Below, piece by piece: positions 14,072-22,377 of a stretch of 35,188 nt of DNA. The notes beneath the pieces are model-generated. The model saw only the letters and a list, made by a program, of their open reading frames with translations, was not told the origin of the DNA and did no database searches. The stretch is from Gemmatimonadota bacterium (lineage in GTDB: Bacteria; Gemmatimonadota; Gemmatimonadetes; Longimicrobiales; Gaopeijiaceae), in assembly GCA_009692105.1 (NCBI GenBank), contig SHZS01000013.1, positions 1-35,188 on the forward strand, given 5' to 3'. Every line of letters starts with the position of its first letter. Positions within the stretch are counted from its first letter, which is position 1. The translations under genes and the position numbers were made by a program.

Positions 14072-16099
14072 TCAGCGGTCCTTAGGGACCGTTCGGCGAA
14101 GGACGAACGCCTCGAGGGCCCGCACGTGCGCGAGCGCGATCCGGCGCTGAACGGCGGGATCCCGGAGAGCGGCCTCCTGTTCCGGGATCATCATGAAGAG
14201 GGTTTCCGAGAGAACAGCGGGCATCCAGGTAGGGCGCACAAGCGCCAGGTCCGCCCGCCCGATCCCCAGGTCCCGGGTCCCGAGCTCGTCCAGAAGCTCG
14301 TGCTGGACCAGGCGGGCGAGCTCCGCTGAGGGAGGGTTGAAGTAGTAGACGCTCGTCCCCTGGTTTGCCCTGGGATCGATTCCGTCAGGGAACGCGTTGT
14401 TGTGTACGGACACCAGGAGATCCCCGTCCGCCTCGACGGCGAGGCGGGGTCGATCCGCGAGGGGGACGGTTTCGTCCGCCGTCCTCATCATGGTTACGGC
14501 GGCGCCCTTCTCCTCCAGGTACTGCCGTAGGGCGATGGCGACCGCGAGGTTCGAGTTCGCTTCAGTGAGCCCCGTCGGGCCGAGCGCACCTTGGTCGATT
14601 CCGCCGTGTCCGGCGTCCACGACGACTCGGAGACCTCGGAGCGGTGCGGAGGGATCGACGGAGGGCGGACGCCGGATTCGGAGGACGACCGCTCCCGTCG
14701 CGTCGAAGAACGAGTCATAGCCCCAGATCGGGGCATCCAGCCAAACGCTCACGCGGTAGACCTGATCGGCGGGTTGACTCCACTCCGCCCGCTCGATCAA
14801 CGGGTCCAGCGCGCCGTATTGGAAGAAGTTCGTGCGGCTCGTCGCTCCGAAGACTTCCAGATGGATCGCGCGCTCCTCGACGACGACCTGGAAGGGGAGG
14901 CGCTCGGAGAGGGGGAGCCGAACATCGATATGCGTGGGCTCGGGATAGAAGCGGACGTCTCCGACGAATCCGGATGGCGGAGGGGCGCCCTCCTCGAGGA
15001 GACGCACCTCAGCGGCGGGCACCCACGCCGAGCGGCTCTCCGCGAGCACTACTCTCAACATTCCGCTACGCTCTCCCGTGATCCGGAGAGCGGTTCCCTC
15101 GGGCCAGAAGAAGTGGTAGGGGCCCACGATGTCGTTTCGACCGCGTGCCCGCCAATTCGCTTCCGCTTCCGGAGGTGGAGACGCCACGGCGACACGCGGT
15201 CGCCCGGAGGGAAGGGTGGCCACGTTCAGCCGTAGCGGAAGGCGGACGGTGTCGGCTCCCAAGATCAGCTCGAAGCGGCCCGTCTCCGCCTCGGCCGGAA
15301 GCGTGCCCACGATGGGTCGGGGGACTCCGGAATCGAATGCCGCGATGGCCCGCGCCGGGAGCACGCCCCCGTAGCGAACCGTTGTCCCGGAGGAGGGAGG
15401 GGTGGCATCGGAGCGCTCGGTGCCGAAGGCTCCGTCGGAGTCCGCAGGGGTCTCCAACGCTCCCGCTTCGACCAGTCGGAGCCGGTTGCCCCCCGAGAGG
15501 ACCAGCCACGCCTCGGCTCCCCGAGTGCCGCGGAAACCCACCTCGATCGGCTCCTCGGGAGCGGCCGCGACGGCGCCGGAGGGGGAGTCGGACCCCGCCA
15601 GGATCACGAGCCCGTCTCGCAGCGGGGCCGGGGAAGGGGGGAGTCGAACCGTCCGCTCGAGGGTGACGGTCGCTCCGTCCAGCTCGGCCGAGAGCCGGTA
15701 CACGCCGTCCATTGGGACCGGGAGGAAGGCGAGGAACCCGCCGTTCGGAGCGACCTCCACGGGCGCCCCGTTGATCGTCAGGCGGGTCCGCCCCGATCCC
15801 GTAGAGCCGAACACGAAATTCCGGCCGTGGACGGTGAGGGTGCCGCCCTCGGGTGGATATTCGAGTGCGACGCTCAACTCGCCGTCCACGAGAGGGATCG
15901 GCGGGAGCGAAGGGATGCGCTCCGCCGCTGCCGTCCCAGGTACCGGGATGTCGCGCCCTCGGCTGTCGGCGCTCGACAGCAGGCTGGTGCAGGCCGAGAG
16001 CCCAGCCAACCCGAGGCAAGCTGCCGCGAGAGCCGCACGCCGGGGCCGTCGTGGGACGGCACCGGCCGGGCTGGATCGAACCGTTTGCTTTGGGGTCAC
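14072..16099 (-). CDS. Lipoprotein N-acetylmuramoyl-L-alanine amidase (Amidase_3) with a large N-terminal region
   Basis: Cleaves the bond between MurNAc and the stem peptide of peptidoglycan, usually in daughter-cell separation or recycling. The last ~190 of 675 residues form the Amidase_3 zinc domain: VVVDAGHGG, LTEAN, SVHNNAF and LSETLFMM supply the zinc ligands and catalytic Glu. The N-terminus has a lipobox (LAGLSAC), so the protein is probably a membrane-anchored lipoprotein. Residues ~60-480 form several beta-rich segments, including a likely AMIN-like region before the catalytic domain (HIDVRLPLSERLPFQVVVEE; VYRVSVWLDAPIWGYDSFFD). The start is the GTG at 16099. It is convergent with smc and divergent from yraN. 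Confidence 0.9.
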   Translation of the reverse strand: MTPKQTVRSSPAGAVPRRPRRAALAAACLGLAGLSACTSLLSSADSRGRDIPVPGTAAAERIPSLPPIPLVDGELSVALEYPPEGGTLTVHGRNFVFGSTGSGRTRLTINGAPVEVAPNGGFLAFLPVPMDGVYRLSAELDGATVTLERTVRLPPSPAPLRDGLVILAGSDSPSGAVAAAPEEPIEVGFRGTRGAEAWLVLSGGNRLRLVEAGALETPADSDGAFGTERSDATPPSSGTTVRYGGVLPARAIAAFDSGVPRPIVGTLPAEAETGRFELILGADTVRLPLRLNVATLPSGRPRVAVASPPPEAEANWRARGRNDIVGPYHFFWPEGTALRITGERSGMLRVVLAESRSAWVPAAEVRLLEEGAPPPSGFVGDVRFYPEPTHIDVRLPLSERLPFQVVVEERAIHLEVFGATSRTNFFQYGALDPLIERAEWSQPADQVYRVSVWLDAPIWGYDSFFDATGAVVLRIRRPPSVDPSAPLRGLRVVVDAGHGGIDQGALGPTGLTEANSNLAVAIALRQYLEEKGAAVTMMRTADETVPLADRPRLAVEADGDLLVSVHNNAFPDGIDPRANQGTSVYYFNPPSAELARLVQHELLDELGTRDLGIGRADLALVRPTWMPAVLSETLFMMIPEQEAALRDPAVQRRIALAHVRALEAFVLRRTVPKDR

Positions 16100-16245
16100 C
16101 GGCGCACGCTACCGGGAGCGCCTAGCCGCGACAAGGCCCGGCCGCGACAAGGTCCGGCCCCACGCAGCCCTCCCCTCGCCCCGCGATGACTCGGAGCTTC
16201 CCGAAGGAATTCTCGAGATACGCAGGGTGGTCGAGGGGAAGGTTC

Positions 16246-16629
16246 ATGAGAGCCGGTCAGGAGCTGGAACGAAGGGGGGAGGCCCTCGCCGCTGCCCTTT
16301 TCGAGGACCAAGGGTGGACGGTCCTGGACCGGAACTGGCGGGCCGGGCACGCAGAGTTGGACCTCGGCGTACGGCGTGGCCGGGTGGTGGCCTTCGTCGA
16401 GGTGAAGACCCGCACCGGGGAGGGGTGCGGCGATCCGCTGGAGTCGATCACCCCCCGGAAGAGGCGCGAGGTGGAGCGGGTGGCCCGCGCGTGGCTCCGG
16501 ATTCGCGGGGAGGAGCTCCAGGATCGGTGCACATTCCGGTTCGATGCCGTGGCCGTGATCCTTGCTCCCAACGCTCCGTCCGACCTTCGGCACGGACCCG
16601 ATGCGTGGTGTGCCGGGGACTCCGGTTGA
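16246..16629 (+). CDS. yraN: YraN/UPF0102 endonuclease-fold protein
   Basis: A small protein of the restriction-endonuclease fold, of uncertain role (possibly DNA repair or processing). It shows the family core: GEALAAALFEDQGWTVLDRN, HAELDLGV, and VVAFVEVKTR, with the Glu/Asp/Glu-x-Lys active-site set. The ATG at 16246 is preferred because GAGGGGAAGG lies just upstream and the family begins here (127 residues). The ATG at 16186 would add 20 residues. Confidence 0.88.
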   Translation: MRAGQELERRGEALAAALFEDQGWTVLDRNWRAGHAELDLGVRRGRVVAFVEVKTRTGEGCGDPLESITPRKRREVERVARAWLRIRGEELQDRCTFRFDAVAVILAPNAPSDLRHGPDAWCAGDSG

Positions 16630-16654
16630 CGCGATTGGGGGGCCAGGGTACGTT
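16626..16654 (+). promoter_or_regulatory. Promoter of the SRP RNA gene
   Basis: TTGACG (16626-16631), a 17-bp spacer and TACGTT (16649-16654). The expected start, seven bases on, is about 16661, exactly where the folded SRP RNA begins. The -35 overlaps the end of yraN. Confidence 0.65.
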
Positions 16655-16660
16655 CCAATC

Positions 16661-16764
16661 GTGCCCCAGGTTCGCAGATCGAAAGCCCACGAAATCCGTC
16701 AGGACCTCGCCGGTAGCAGCGGTAAGTGTGGCGGTCGATGTTGCGGTAGACCTGGGGCATTCTT
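16661..16764 (+). ncRNA. ffs: Small bacterial signal recognition particle RNA (4.5S type)
   Basis: The RNA partner of Ffh in targeting nascent membrane proteins. The termini pair perfectly: TGCCCCAGGT (16662-16671) with ACCTGGGGCA (16750-16759). A second stem pairs GCAG-ATCGA with TCGATGTTGC, and CCCAC with GTGTGG further in. The domain IV core is unmistakable: CCGTCAGG on the 5' side and AGCAGCGGTAAG on the 3' side. The apical stem is ACC/GGT closing a five-base loop TCGCC, instead of the usual GGAA-type tetraloop. The terminal stem is followed by TTCTTTTT, so it doubles as an intrinsic terminator. Placement directly upstream of dnaX matches several other bacteria. Length is ~104 nt, with no Alu domain. 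Confidence 0.9.
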
Positions 16765-16783
16765 TTTCCACTCTCTCCCCCTC

Positions 16784-16817
16784 GTAGTGTCGCACACAGC
16801 GTAGTGTCACACACAGC
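16784..16817 (+). repeat. 17-bp tandem duplication covering the dnaX start
   Basis: GTAGTGTCGCACACAGC (16784-16800) is followed directly by GTAGTGTCACACACAGC (16801-16817), with one mismatch. The second copy holds the dnaX GTG. The first holds an identical-looking start that reads Met-Ser-His-Thr-Ala and then TAG, a stop that shares its last base with the dnaX GTG. Confidence 0.9.
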
Positions 16818-18300
16818 GCTAGCCCGGAAGTATCGCCCCCGCTGCTTCGCCGAGGTCTCCACTCAGGAGCACGTCTCGGAGACGCTCCGGCGGGCGGTCG
16901 CTACCGGACGTGTCGGCCACGCGTACCTCTTCTGCGGCCCCCGGGGCGTAGGAAAGACGACGCTGGCCAGGGTCCTCGCGATGGCGCTGAACTGCCCGCA
17001 GCGATCGGAGGACGGCGAGCCGTGTGGAGCTTGCGACAACTGTCGAAGGATCTGGAGCGGGACGACTTGCCTGGACGTGGTGGAGATCGATGCCGCCTCG
17101 AACCGCGGCGTCGATGACGCCCGTGACCTGCGGGAGCGGGCCATGTACGCCCCATCCGAGGAGGGGCGCTACAAGGTGTACATCGTGGATGAGGCCCACA
17201 TGCTCACCCGGGAGGCGTGGAACGCGCTCCTGAAGATCCTCGAAGAGCCGCCCTCGCGGGTCATTTTCATCTTCGCGACTACGGAGCCGCAGAAGATCGA
17301 GCAGACCGCGGCTCCGATCCTCTCGCGGTGCCAGCGCTTCGACTTCCGCCGCGTCGGTGTGGCGGAGATCGTCGAGCGAATCGACGAGATCCTGGCCCGT
17401 GAGGGCCCGACGGCCACCCAGGAAGCGGTGAGGATCATCGCGCGGAAGGCGGATGGGGGGATGCGGGACGCCCTGTCCATCCTGGACCAGGTCCTCGCGC
17501 TCTCGCAGGGTGAGGTGACCGCGGAAGGCGTGCGGAGGGTTCTGGGGGTGGTGGACGAGGATCACTACCTCCGGCTCTTCGACCTCATTGCCGAGAGGGA
17601 CCGGAGCGGGCTCTTCCAGCTGATCGAAGAGCTCCTCGATCAGGGGTACGACCTGGTCGAGTTTTACGGCGGCATCTTGGATGGGCTCCGGGCGCTCCTC
17701 CGGTTCCGCGTGGGGGGAGAGGGGGGCGACCTGTCCGCGGAGCGGAGAGAGGCATGGGAAGGGCGGGCGTGGCGCTTCGAGCCCGCCGACCTCGTCCGGA
17801 TGCTCGGGATGGCGGTCGAGCTCGAGGCTGGCGGAAGCCTCCGTCGAAGCACTCAGCCCCGGATTCTCATCGAGCTGCTCCTCCTCCGGTTCTCCTACCT
17901 CGACGGAACGGTCGAGCTGAAGGAGCTCCTGAACACCCTTGGGGGAGAGCCCCGACCGTGGAGCTACGCGGAGCCTCCTAGGCCGGGAGGACCCAAGACC
18001 GGATCGCCCAAGCCCGGAGCGGATGGGCCCGGAGCTCCGGTGGGAGCGCCGAAAAAGAAGAGCTCGCTCGCGCGGCCTCCGCTGGAGTCGGGGCCGAGTG
18101 TTCCTCCGGCTTCCCAGGAGGGCGGAGCCCCAGGGGAGGTCGTCGCTCCATGGAGGGCTGGGGGCCTGGCGGGGGGACTGCCGGAGGACGAGCGCGTGAC
18201 CGTAGAAGCCGCTCGGGAAGGGCGTCTCCGCGACCTCCTGGAGCGGGAACCCGGCCTGGTACCAGCGGTACAAGAACTCGACCTGGAGCTCCTGGACTGA
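16804..18300 (+). CDS. dnaX: DNA polymerase III gamma/tau subunit
   Basis: Clamp-loader ATPase that loads the beta clamp and organises the replisome. The 498-residue product has Walker A GPRGVGKTT (45-53), four zinc-binding cysteines (64, 74, 77, 80), Walker B VYIVDEAH (125-132), LLKILEEPP, and the sensor-1 motif ILSRCQRF. Domain III ends near residue 380. The remainder is a Pro/Gly/Ser-rich linker and a short acidic C-terminus, so the tau part is short. The start GTG at 16804 has no Shine-Dalgarno and sits in a tandem duplication. A second domain boundary or frameshift signal for a gamma form was not seen. It is followed by ybaB-recR, the usual order. Confidence 0.95.
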   Translation: MSHTALARKYRPRCFAEVSTQEHVSETLRRAVATGRVGHAYLFCGPRGVGKTTLARVLAMALNCPQRSEDGEPCGACDNCRRIWSGTTCLDVVEIDAASNRGVDDARDLRERAMYAPSEEGRYKVYIVDEAHMLTREAWNALLKILEEPPSRVIFIFATTEPQKIEQTAAPILSRCQRFDFRRVGVAEIVERIDEILAREGPTATQEAVRIIARKADGGMRDALSILDQVLALSQGEVTAEGVRRVLGVVDEDHYLRLFDLIAERDRSGLFQLIEELLDQGYDLVEFYGGILDGLRALLRFRVGGEGGDLSAERREAWEGRAWRFEPADLVRMLGMAVELEAGGSLRRSTQPRILIELLLLRFSYLDGTVELKELLNTLGGEPRPWSYAEPPRPGGPKTGSPKPGADGPGAPVGAPKKKSSLARPPLESGPSVPPASQEGGAPGEVVAPWRAGGLAGGLPEDERVTVEAAREGRLRDLLEREPGLVPAVQELDLELLD

Positions 18301-18436
18301 AGCGCTACTCGCCTCGACCCCATCGCGGTTCCGCCGTGTCTCCGCCCGGGTCCCTTCGCGGGATCCGAGCTTACCGTGTTCCGGGACCGAACGGTCTCCG
18401 GATCGCCTCGCCTCGCTCAAAGGAAGAGCCGTGGAA

Positions 18437-18757
18437 ATGAACCTGCAGAAGCTCCTTCAGATGGGCCAGCAGGTGCAGACCCGCCTGTCGGAGATTCAGG
18501 AGACGCTCGGTCGGAGGGAGATCACGGGCTCTGCCGGGGGAGGGATGGTGTCCGTGACTGTCGATGGAAACGGGGGCATCCGGAAGGTCGTGATCGATCG
18601 GGCCGTGGTGGATCCGAACGACGTGGAAATGCTCGAAGATCTTGTGCTGGCGGCGTTCTCCGAGGCACAGAAGAACGCGAAGGTGCTCTACGAGGAGGAG
18701 ATAAAAAAGGTCTCGGGTGGGCTCCCGTTTCCGATGAAGCTCCCCGGGCTGTTCTAA
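18437..18757 (+). CDS. ybaB: Nucleoid-associated protein YbaB/EbfC
   Basis: A small dimeric DNA-binding protein that sits between dnaX and recR in most bacteria. The 106-residue product shows NLQKLLQMGQQVQTRLSEIQ, the glycine-rich TGSAGGGMVSVTVDGNGGI, and VVDPNDVEMLEDLVLAAFSE. The ATG at 18437 is chosen because AGGAAGAG lies about 9 bp upstream; the GTG at 18431 would be too close. A 136-bp gap separates it from dnaX. Confidence 0.95.
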   Translation: MNLQKLLQMGQQVQTRLSEIQETLGRREITGSAGGGMVSVTVDGNGGIRKVVIDRAVVDPNDVEMLEDLVLAAFSEAQKNAKVLYEEEIKKVSGGLPFPMKLPGLF

Positions 18758-18787
18758 CCCTCTCCAACGACCTGCCGAGGCGAGCGG

Positions 18788-19381
18788 ATGTCGGTCATCG
18801 ACGAGGTGACTCGAGAGTTCGGCCGCCTCCCGGGGATCGGCCCGCGGACGGCCACCCGTCTCGTCTACTACCTACTGAAAGGGACGCGTGCCGAGGCCCG
18901 GCGCCTGGCGGAGGCGATCCTGGCCCTCTCCGATAAAGTGCGCCCGTGCCAGGAGTGCGGAGACTTCTCGGAGGCCGACCGCTGTCTGATCTGCACCGAT
19001 CCGGGGCGGGACCGCTCCATCATCTGCGTGGTGGAGGGCGCGTTCGACGCCCGCTCGATCGAGCGGACGGGACGGTTTCGGGGGCGCTACCACGTGCTCG
19101 GCGGACGGCTGTCGCCGCTGGACGGGGTAGGGCCGGAGGAGTTAAGGATAACGCCGCTTCTGGGTCGGATTCGAGCCCCTGGAGCGGCCGTGGTTGAGGT
19201 TATCCTGGCGACGACCCCGTCGGTCGAAGGGGAGGCCACGGCCGGCTACCTGGAGGGGATGATCCGCCCGCTCGGGCCGAAGGTCACGCGCCTGGCGCGC
19301 GGACTGCCTGTCGGGAGCGATCTGGAGTACGTGGACGGGTCGACGCTTGCCGAGGCACTCTCGGGGCGGCGTGAGATGTGA
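18788..19381 (+). CDS. recR: Recombination protein RecR
   Basis: Acts with RecO/RecF to load RecA at single-strand gaps. The 197-residue protein has a helix-hairpin-helix (GRLPGIGPRTATRLVYYLL), a four-cysteine zinc finger (Cys54, 57, 66, 69), a Toprim domain from about 78 (IICVVEGAFDARSIERTG), and the C-terminal LARGLPVGSDLEYVD segment. Length is normal. It closes the dnaX-ybaB-recR group and is followed by a small membrane-protein gene. Confidence 0.96.
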   Translation: MSVIDEVTREFGRLPGIGPRTATRLVYYLLKGTRAEARRLAEAILALSDKVRPCQECGDFSEADRCLICTDPGRDRSIICVVEGAFDARSIERTGRFRGRYHVLGGRLSPLDGVGPEELRITPLLGRIRAPGAAVVEVILATTPSVEGEATAGYLEGMIRPLGPKVTRLARGLPVGSDLEYVDGSTLAEALSGRREM

Positions 19382-19407
19382 CGGGCGGGGGAGATCCTCC
19401 CCTGCGC

Positions 19408-19749
19408 ATGGAGAGTGTGAGGATGAAGGAACGAACCAAGCAGTTCCTGTGGGCGACTGCGATCATCGCGGCCGTGGTGGCCGTCCTGGGCACGCTGGCG
19501 ACGCTCTTCGTGCGCGAGCAGATCGGCCTGCAGCGAAGGAATCTGTTCAGCTCCCTGGCCCTGAAGCGGATCGCGGCCCTCGAGCACATCTCGCGTGAGC
19601 AGCCCTCGGTGGACCACGTGAACCTCCTTCGGGACTACCTCGCCTGGGAGCCAAGGCGGCTCCTCAGGAACAAAGCCCGCGCGATCATCGAGCGCATGGA
19701 GGGCGCGGCTCTGGATCGGGATGGATCGCTCGGGGGACCCGCGGCGTGA
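19408..19749 (+). CDS. Small single-pass membrane protein, unknown function
   Basis: A ~113-residue protein with one N-terminal membrane helix (FLWATAIIAAVVAVLGTLAT) and a basic/acidic helical C-terminal part (SLALKRIAALEHISREQPSV; LLRNKARAIIERME) that faces one side of the membrane. I recognise no family. ATGs at 19408 and 19423 are both possible; a GTG at 19378 overlaps the recR stop. It probably continues the recR transcript. The 140 bp after it hold no gene I can support. Confidence 0.6.
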   Translation: MESVRMKERTKQFLWATAIIAAVVAVLGTLATLFVREQIGLQRRNLFSSLALKRIAALEHISREQPSVDHVNLLRDYLAWEPRRLLRNKARAIIERMEGAALDRDGSLGGPAA

Positions 19750-19891
19750 CGCCCGGCGACTTGCTTCCGTGTTAGGGGACGTCGAGTTTATGTCCCTTGT
19801 GCAGCGGGGAGGGGGAACGTGTGTCATGGACAAGAACGATCGCGCATTCGCGGTGGTCTCGATCTTCCGAGAAGAGGGGATGTAGCGACTG

Positions 19892-20469
19892 ATGTCGATG
19901 ATCAACTACGCGTCCCGTGAGATCAACTGCAATATCGTCTATTACGGGACGGGGCTCGGGGGGAAGACGACGAACCTCGAGCACGTGTACTCGAAGGTGA
20001 ACCCGGAGACCCGCGGGAAGATGATCTCGCTGGTCACGGAGACGGACGCACGCTCTTCTTCGACTTCCTTCCTATCGATCTGGGGACGATCCGCGGCTTC
20101 AAGACGCGGTTCCACCTCTACACGGTCCCGGGGCAGGTGTACTACAATGCGAGCCGGAAGCTCATCCTGAAGGGCGTGAACGGGATCATCTTCGTGGCCG
20201 ACTCCCAGAAGCACCGATCCGAGGCCAACATCGAGGCGATGCACAACCTGTACGAAAACCTGGAGTCCTACGGCTACGATCTCTCATCCATTCCGTTCGT
20301 AATGCAGTACAACAAGCGGGATATGGCGGAGGTCATGACGGTTCCGGAGCTCAGGGCCCAGCTGAATCCCAGCGAGGTCCCGGACTTCGAGGCGGTCGCG
20401 ACGGAGGGCAGGGGAGTCTTCGAAACTCTAAAAGCGGTGAGCAAGCAGGTTGTGAAGACGTTGAGCTGA
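19892..20469 (+). pseudogene. mglA-like: MglA-type small Ras-like GTPase with a one-base frameshift
   Basis: MglA proteins are polarity switches, controlling gliding or pilus polarity in other bacteria. The first frame reads [19 protein letters not shown], the P-loop GTGLGGKTT, and ISLVTETD. At 20047^20048 one C is missing (GACGCACG where GAC CGC ACG is expected). The family then resumes one frame over as [32 protein letters not shown], the G4 motif QYNKRD, and a complete C-terminus [17 protein letters not shown]. Apart from the lost base all elements are present, so this is either a recent mutation or a sequencing error. The P-loop has Gly-Gly where Cys/Ser-Gly is usual. No MglB-like gene is adjacent. 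Confidence 0.88.
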
Positions 20470-20476
20470 TTTCCAT

Positions 20477-21136
20477 ATGGCGCTGAGTCGGCTGAACCTT
20501 CCCAACATCATCACCGTTGCCCGCATTCTTGCATGTCCGGTGCTCTTCGTCCTCGTCCTCTCGCCCCGGATCTCCATTCTTCTTCTGGCCTTCGGCCTAT
20601 TCCTCGCGGCGGCCCTCACCGATCTCTGGGATGGATATCTGGCCCGGAGGCACGGGTGGATCACCGACACGGGGAAGCTCCTGGACCCGATCGCGGACAA
20701 GCTCCTTCTCGTCGCGACGTTCGTCCCCTTCTACCTCGTCTCCCAGCGTCCGGACCCGGCCGTGGCCATTCCATGGTGGGGTTCCCTTCCACTCTGGGTG
20801 GTCATCGTGATCTTCGGGAGGGAGCTGGCCGTCACCCTCTTCCGGAGCTGGGCAGCGCGCCGGGGCCGCGTCCTTTCGGCCGGTCCGTCGGGCAAGATCA
20901 AAGCGTTTACGCAAAACGTCTTCGCGGGTAGCCTGATCCTCTGGTACGCCCTGGTCCGGCTCGCCGCGGAGCGGAGGTGGGCCGGGAGTGAGGTGTGGCG
21001 GCTCTGGAGCGGGTTCCACCGGGCGATCACTGGGCTGACCCTCGCCGTGGCGCTCTTCCTCACGGTCTACTCCATGGCCGGCTACTACTGGGAGAGTCGG
21101 AGCCTCCTCCACGGCGGGTCCCAGGCGCGCAAGTGA
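20477..21136 (+). CDS. pgsA: CDP-alcohol phosphatidyltransferase, probably phosphatidylglycerophosphate synthase
   Basis: Joins CDP-diacylglycerol to glycerol 3-phosphate, the committed step to phosphatidylglycerol. The CDP-alcohol transferase signature is intact: DLWDGYLARRHGW then TDTGKLLDPIADK (D-x2-DG-x2-AR-x8-G-x3-D-x3-D). The 219-residue protein has about five membrane helices. The C-terminal extension after residue ~150 is somewhat longer than in minimal PgsA. It overlaps cinA by 4 bp (GTGA). Substrate is assigned by family and neighbourhood, so other CDP-alcohol transferases cannot be excluded. Confidence 0.88.
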   Translation: MALSRLNLPNIITVARILACPVLFVLVLSPRISILLLAFGLFLAAALTDLWDGYLARRHGWITDTGKLLDPIADKLLLVATFVPFYLVSQRPDPAVAIPWWGSLPLWVVIVIFGRELAVTLFRSWAARRGRVLSAGPSGKIKAFTQNVFAGSLILWYALVRLAAERRWAGSEVWRLWSGFHRAITGLTLAVALFLTVYSMAGYYWESRSLLHGGSQARK

Positions 21137-21711
21137 GCGGAGGGGCGGAGGGCGAGTCTGTCGAGGACTCACGGTCGGCCCGGTTCGAGACTGAAGGAGC
21201 GAAGTCGCTCGAAGAGCTCGGGGCCGCGCTGGGGGAGATCTTCGTGCGGCGCGGATGGACGCTCGCGGTCGCGGAGAGCTGCACCGGCGGCTGGGTGACC
21301 AAGGTGATCTCGGACGTGCCCGGCGCTTCGCGGTACCTGCTCGGGGGTGCGGTCGCGTACGCGGACCGTGCCAAGACGGTCCTCCTGGACGTTCCTCCCG
21401 CGCTGATCGAGTCGAAGGGGGCGGTGTCGGAGGAAGTCGCGCGGGCCATGGCGGAGGGAGTGAGACGGGTGCTCGGAGCGGACGTTGGGCTTGCTGTGAC
21501 CGGGATCGCGGGACCGGAGGGCGGTAGTCCGGGAAAGCCGGTCGGGACGGTCTGGTTTGGCCTGGCCCTTCCCGGCTCGGTTCGGTCCCAGACCGTGACC
21601 CTCCGCGGGGGGCGGGAGGCGGTCCGGAGGGGGGCGGCCGGGCACGCGCTGGGAATGGTTTTCGATGCCCTGGAGAGTGAGGGTCCCGGGGCGGTGGTGC
21701 CCCCGGCATGA
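21133..21711 (+). CDS. pncC: CinA C-terminal-domain protein (nicotinamide mononucleotide amidohydrolase)
   Basis: Family members deamidate NMN to nicotinate mononucleotide in pyridine-nucleotide recycling. The 192-residue product holds only the PncC/CinA C-terminal domain: TLAVAESCTGGWVTKVISDV, GGAVAYADRAKTVLL, SKGAVSEEVARAMAEGV, and AVTGIAGPEGGSPGKPVG. The N-terminal CinA MoCF domain is absent, as in stand-alone PncC. The first ~35 residues are an acidic, probably disordered lead-in. The GTG at 21133 overlaps the pgsA stop. Confidence 0.9.
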   Translation: MSGGAEGESVEDSRSARFETEGAKSLEELGAALGEIFVRRGWTLAVAESCTGGWVTKVISDVPGASRYLLGGAVAYADRAKTVLLDVPPALIESKGAVSEEVARAMAEGVRRVLGADVGLAVTGIAGPEGGSPGKPVGTVWFGLALPGSVRSQTVTLRGGREAVRRGAAGHALGMVFDALESEGPGAVVPPA

Positions 21712-21734
21712 ACCGGCGCCCTCGGACCGGGTAG

Positions 21735-22355
21735 ATGACGGACGTTGCGGAGGGATATCCGGAAGAGGGGGGAAGAGACGTGCAGTCGGCCTCGCGGGAC
21801 TCAGTCTCGGAAGGGGATAGCCTGGCGGGGTCCCTGAAGGGGAAGGTGGACATCGAGGAGGGCTCGGAGCAGGAGCTTAGGTCCGACTCGGGCGACGCTG
21901 CCGAGGTCGCGAACCTCCGCCGGGAGCTCCTGGATGGGAATGACCGCCACCTGCGGCTCGCGGCGGAGTTCGACAACTACCGACGCCGGGTTCAGGCCCA
22001 GCTCGGCGATTCGGCGGCTCGCGCACAGGCGGAGGTCGTCGGGAGGATCGTCGAGGTCCTGGACGACCTTCGGCGAGTGACGATGCTGGATCCCGCGTCC
22101 GCGTCCGTCGAGTCCGTAATGGAGGGCGTGACTCTGCTTGAGCGGAAGCTTCTCCAGGCCCTTACGGACGCTGGGCTCGACGAGCTGGATCCCGCCGGGG
22201 AGCCGTTCGACCCCAATACGATGGAAGCCCTGGCCCGCGCGCCCGCCAAGTCGGAGGCTGAGGACGACACGGTGGCCCAGGTGCTCCAGCCCGGCTTCCG
22301 GTTCCGCGGGCATCTGGTGCGCCCAGCCCGTGTGACCGTGCGGAAATACGATTGA
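21735..22355 (+). CDS. grpE: Nucleotide exchange factor GrpE
   Basis: Releases ADP from DnaK. The 206-residue protein has a long acidic N-terminal region (1-60), a coiled coil (about 60-110, [28 protein letters not shown]), and the C-terminal beta domain ([45 protein letters not shown]). It precedes dnaJ by 22 bp. dnaK and hrcA are not in the window. I did not find a CIRCE inverted repeat upstream. Confidence 0.95.
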   Translation: MTDVAEGYPEEGGRDVQSASRDSVSEGDSLAGSLKGKVDIEEGSEQELRSDSGDAAEVANLRRELLDGNDRHLRLAAEFDNYRRRVQAQLGDSAARAQAEVVGRIVEVLDDLRRVTMLDPASASVESVMEGVTLLERKLLQALTDAGLDELDPAGEPFDPNTMEALARAPAKSEAEDDTVAQVLQPGFRFRGHLVRPARVTVRKYD

Positions 22356-22377
22356 GGTCGCCGAACGGCTGCCCTCC

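Noticed and set aside
16819-18420. 533-residue minus-strand open frame opposite dnaX
   Set aside because: Antisense shadow of dnaX; no family pattern and no start signal.
19790-19885. 31-codon ORF just before the MglA-like gene (VMDKNDRAFAVVSIFREEGM ending)
   Set aside because: Considered as the tail of an MglB/roadblock protein, but the residues do not match that family and no ribosome-binding site stands out; kept only as a note.
20040-20050. Programmed frameshifting in the MglA-like gene
   Set aside because: No slippery heptamer or downstream structure is seen at the site; a lost base is simpler.
20597-21976. 459-residue minus-strand open frame opposite pgsA and pncC
   Set aside because: Low-complexity Arg/Pro/Ser composition typical of the antisense of GC-rich genes.
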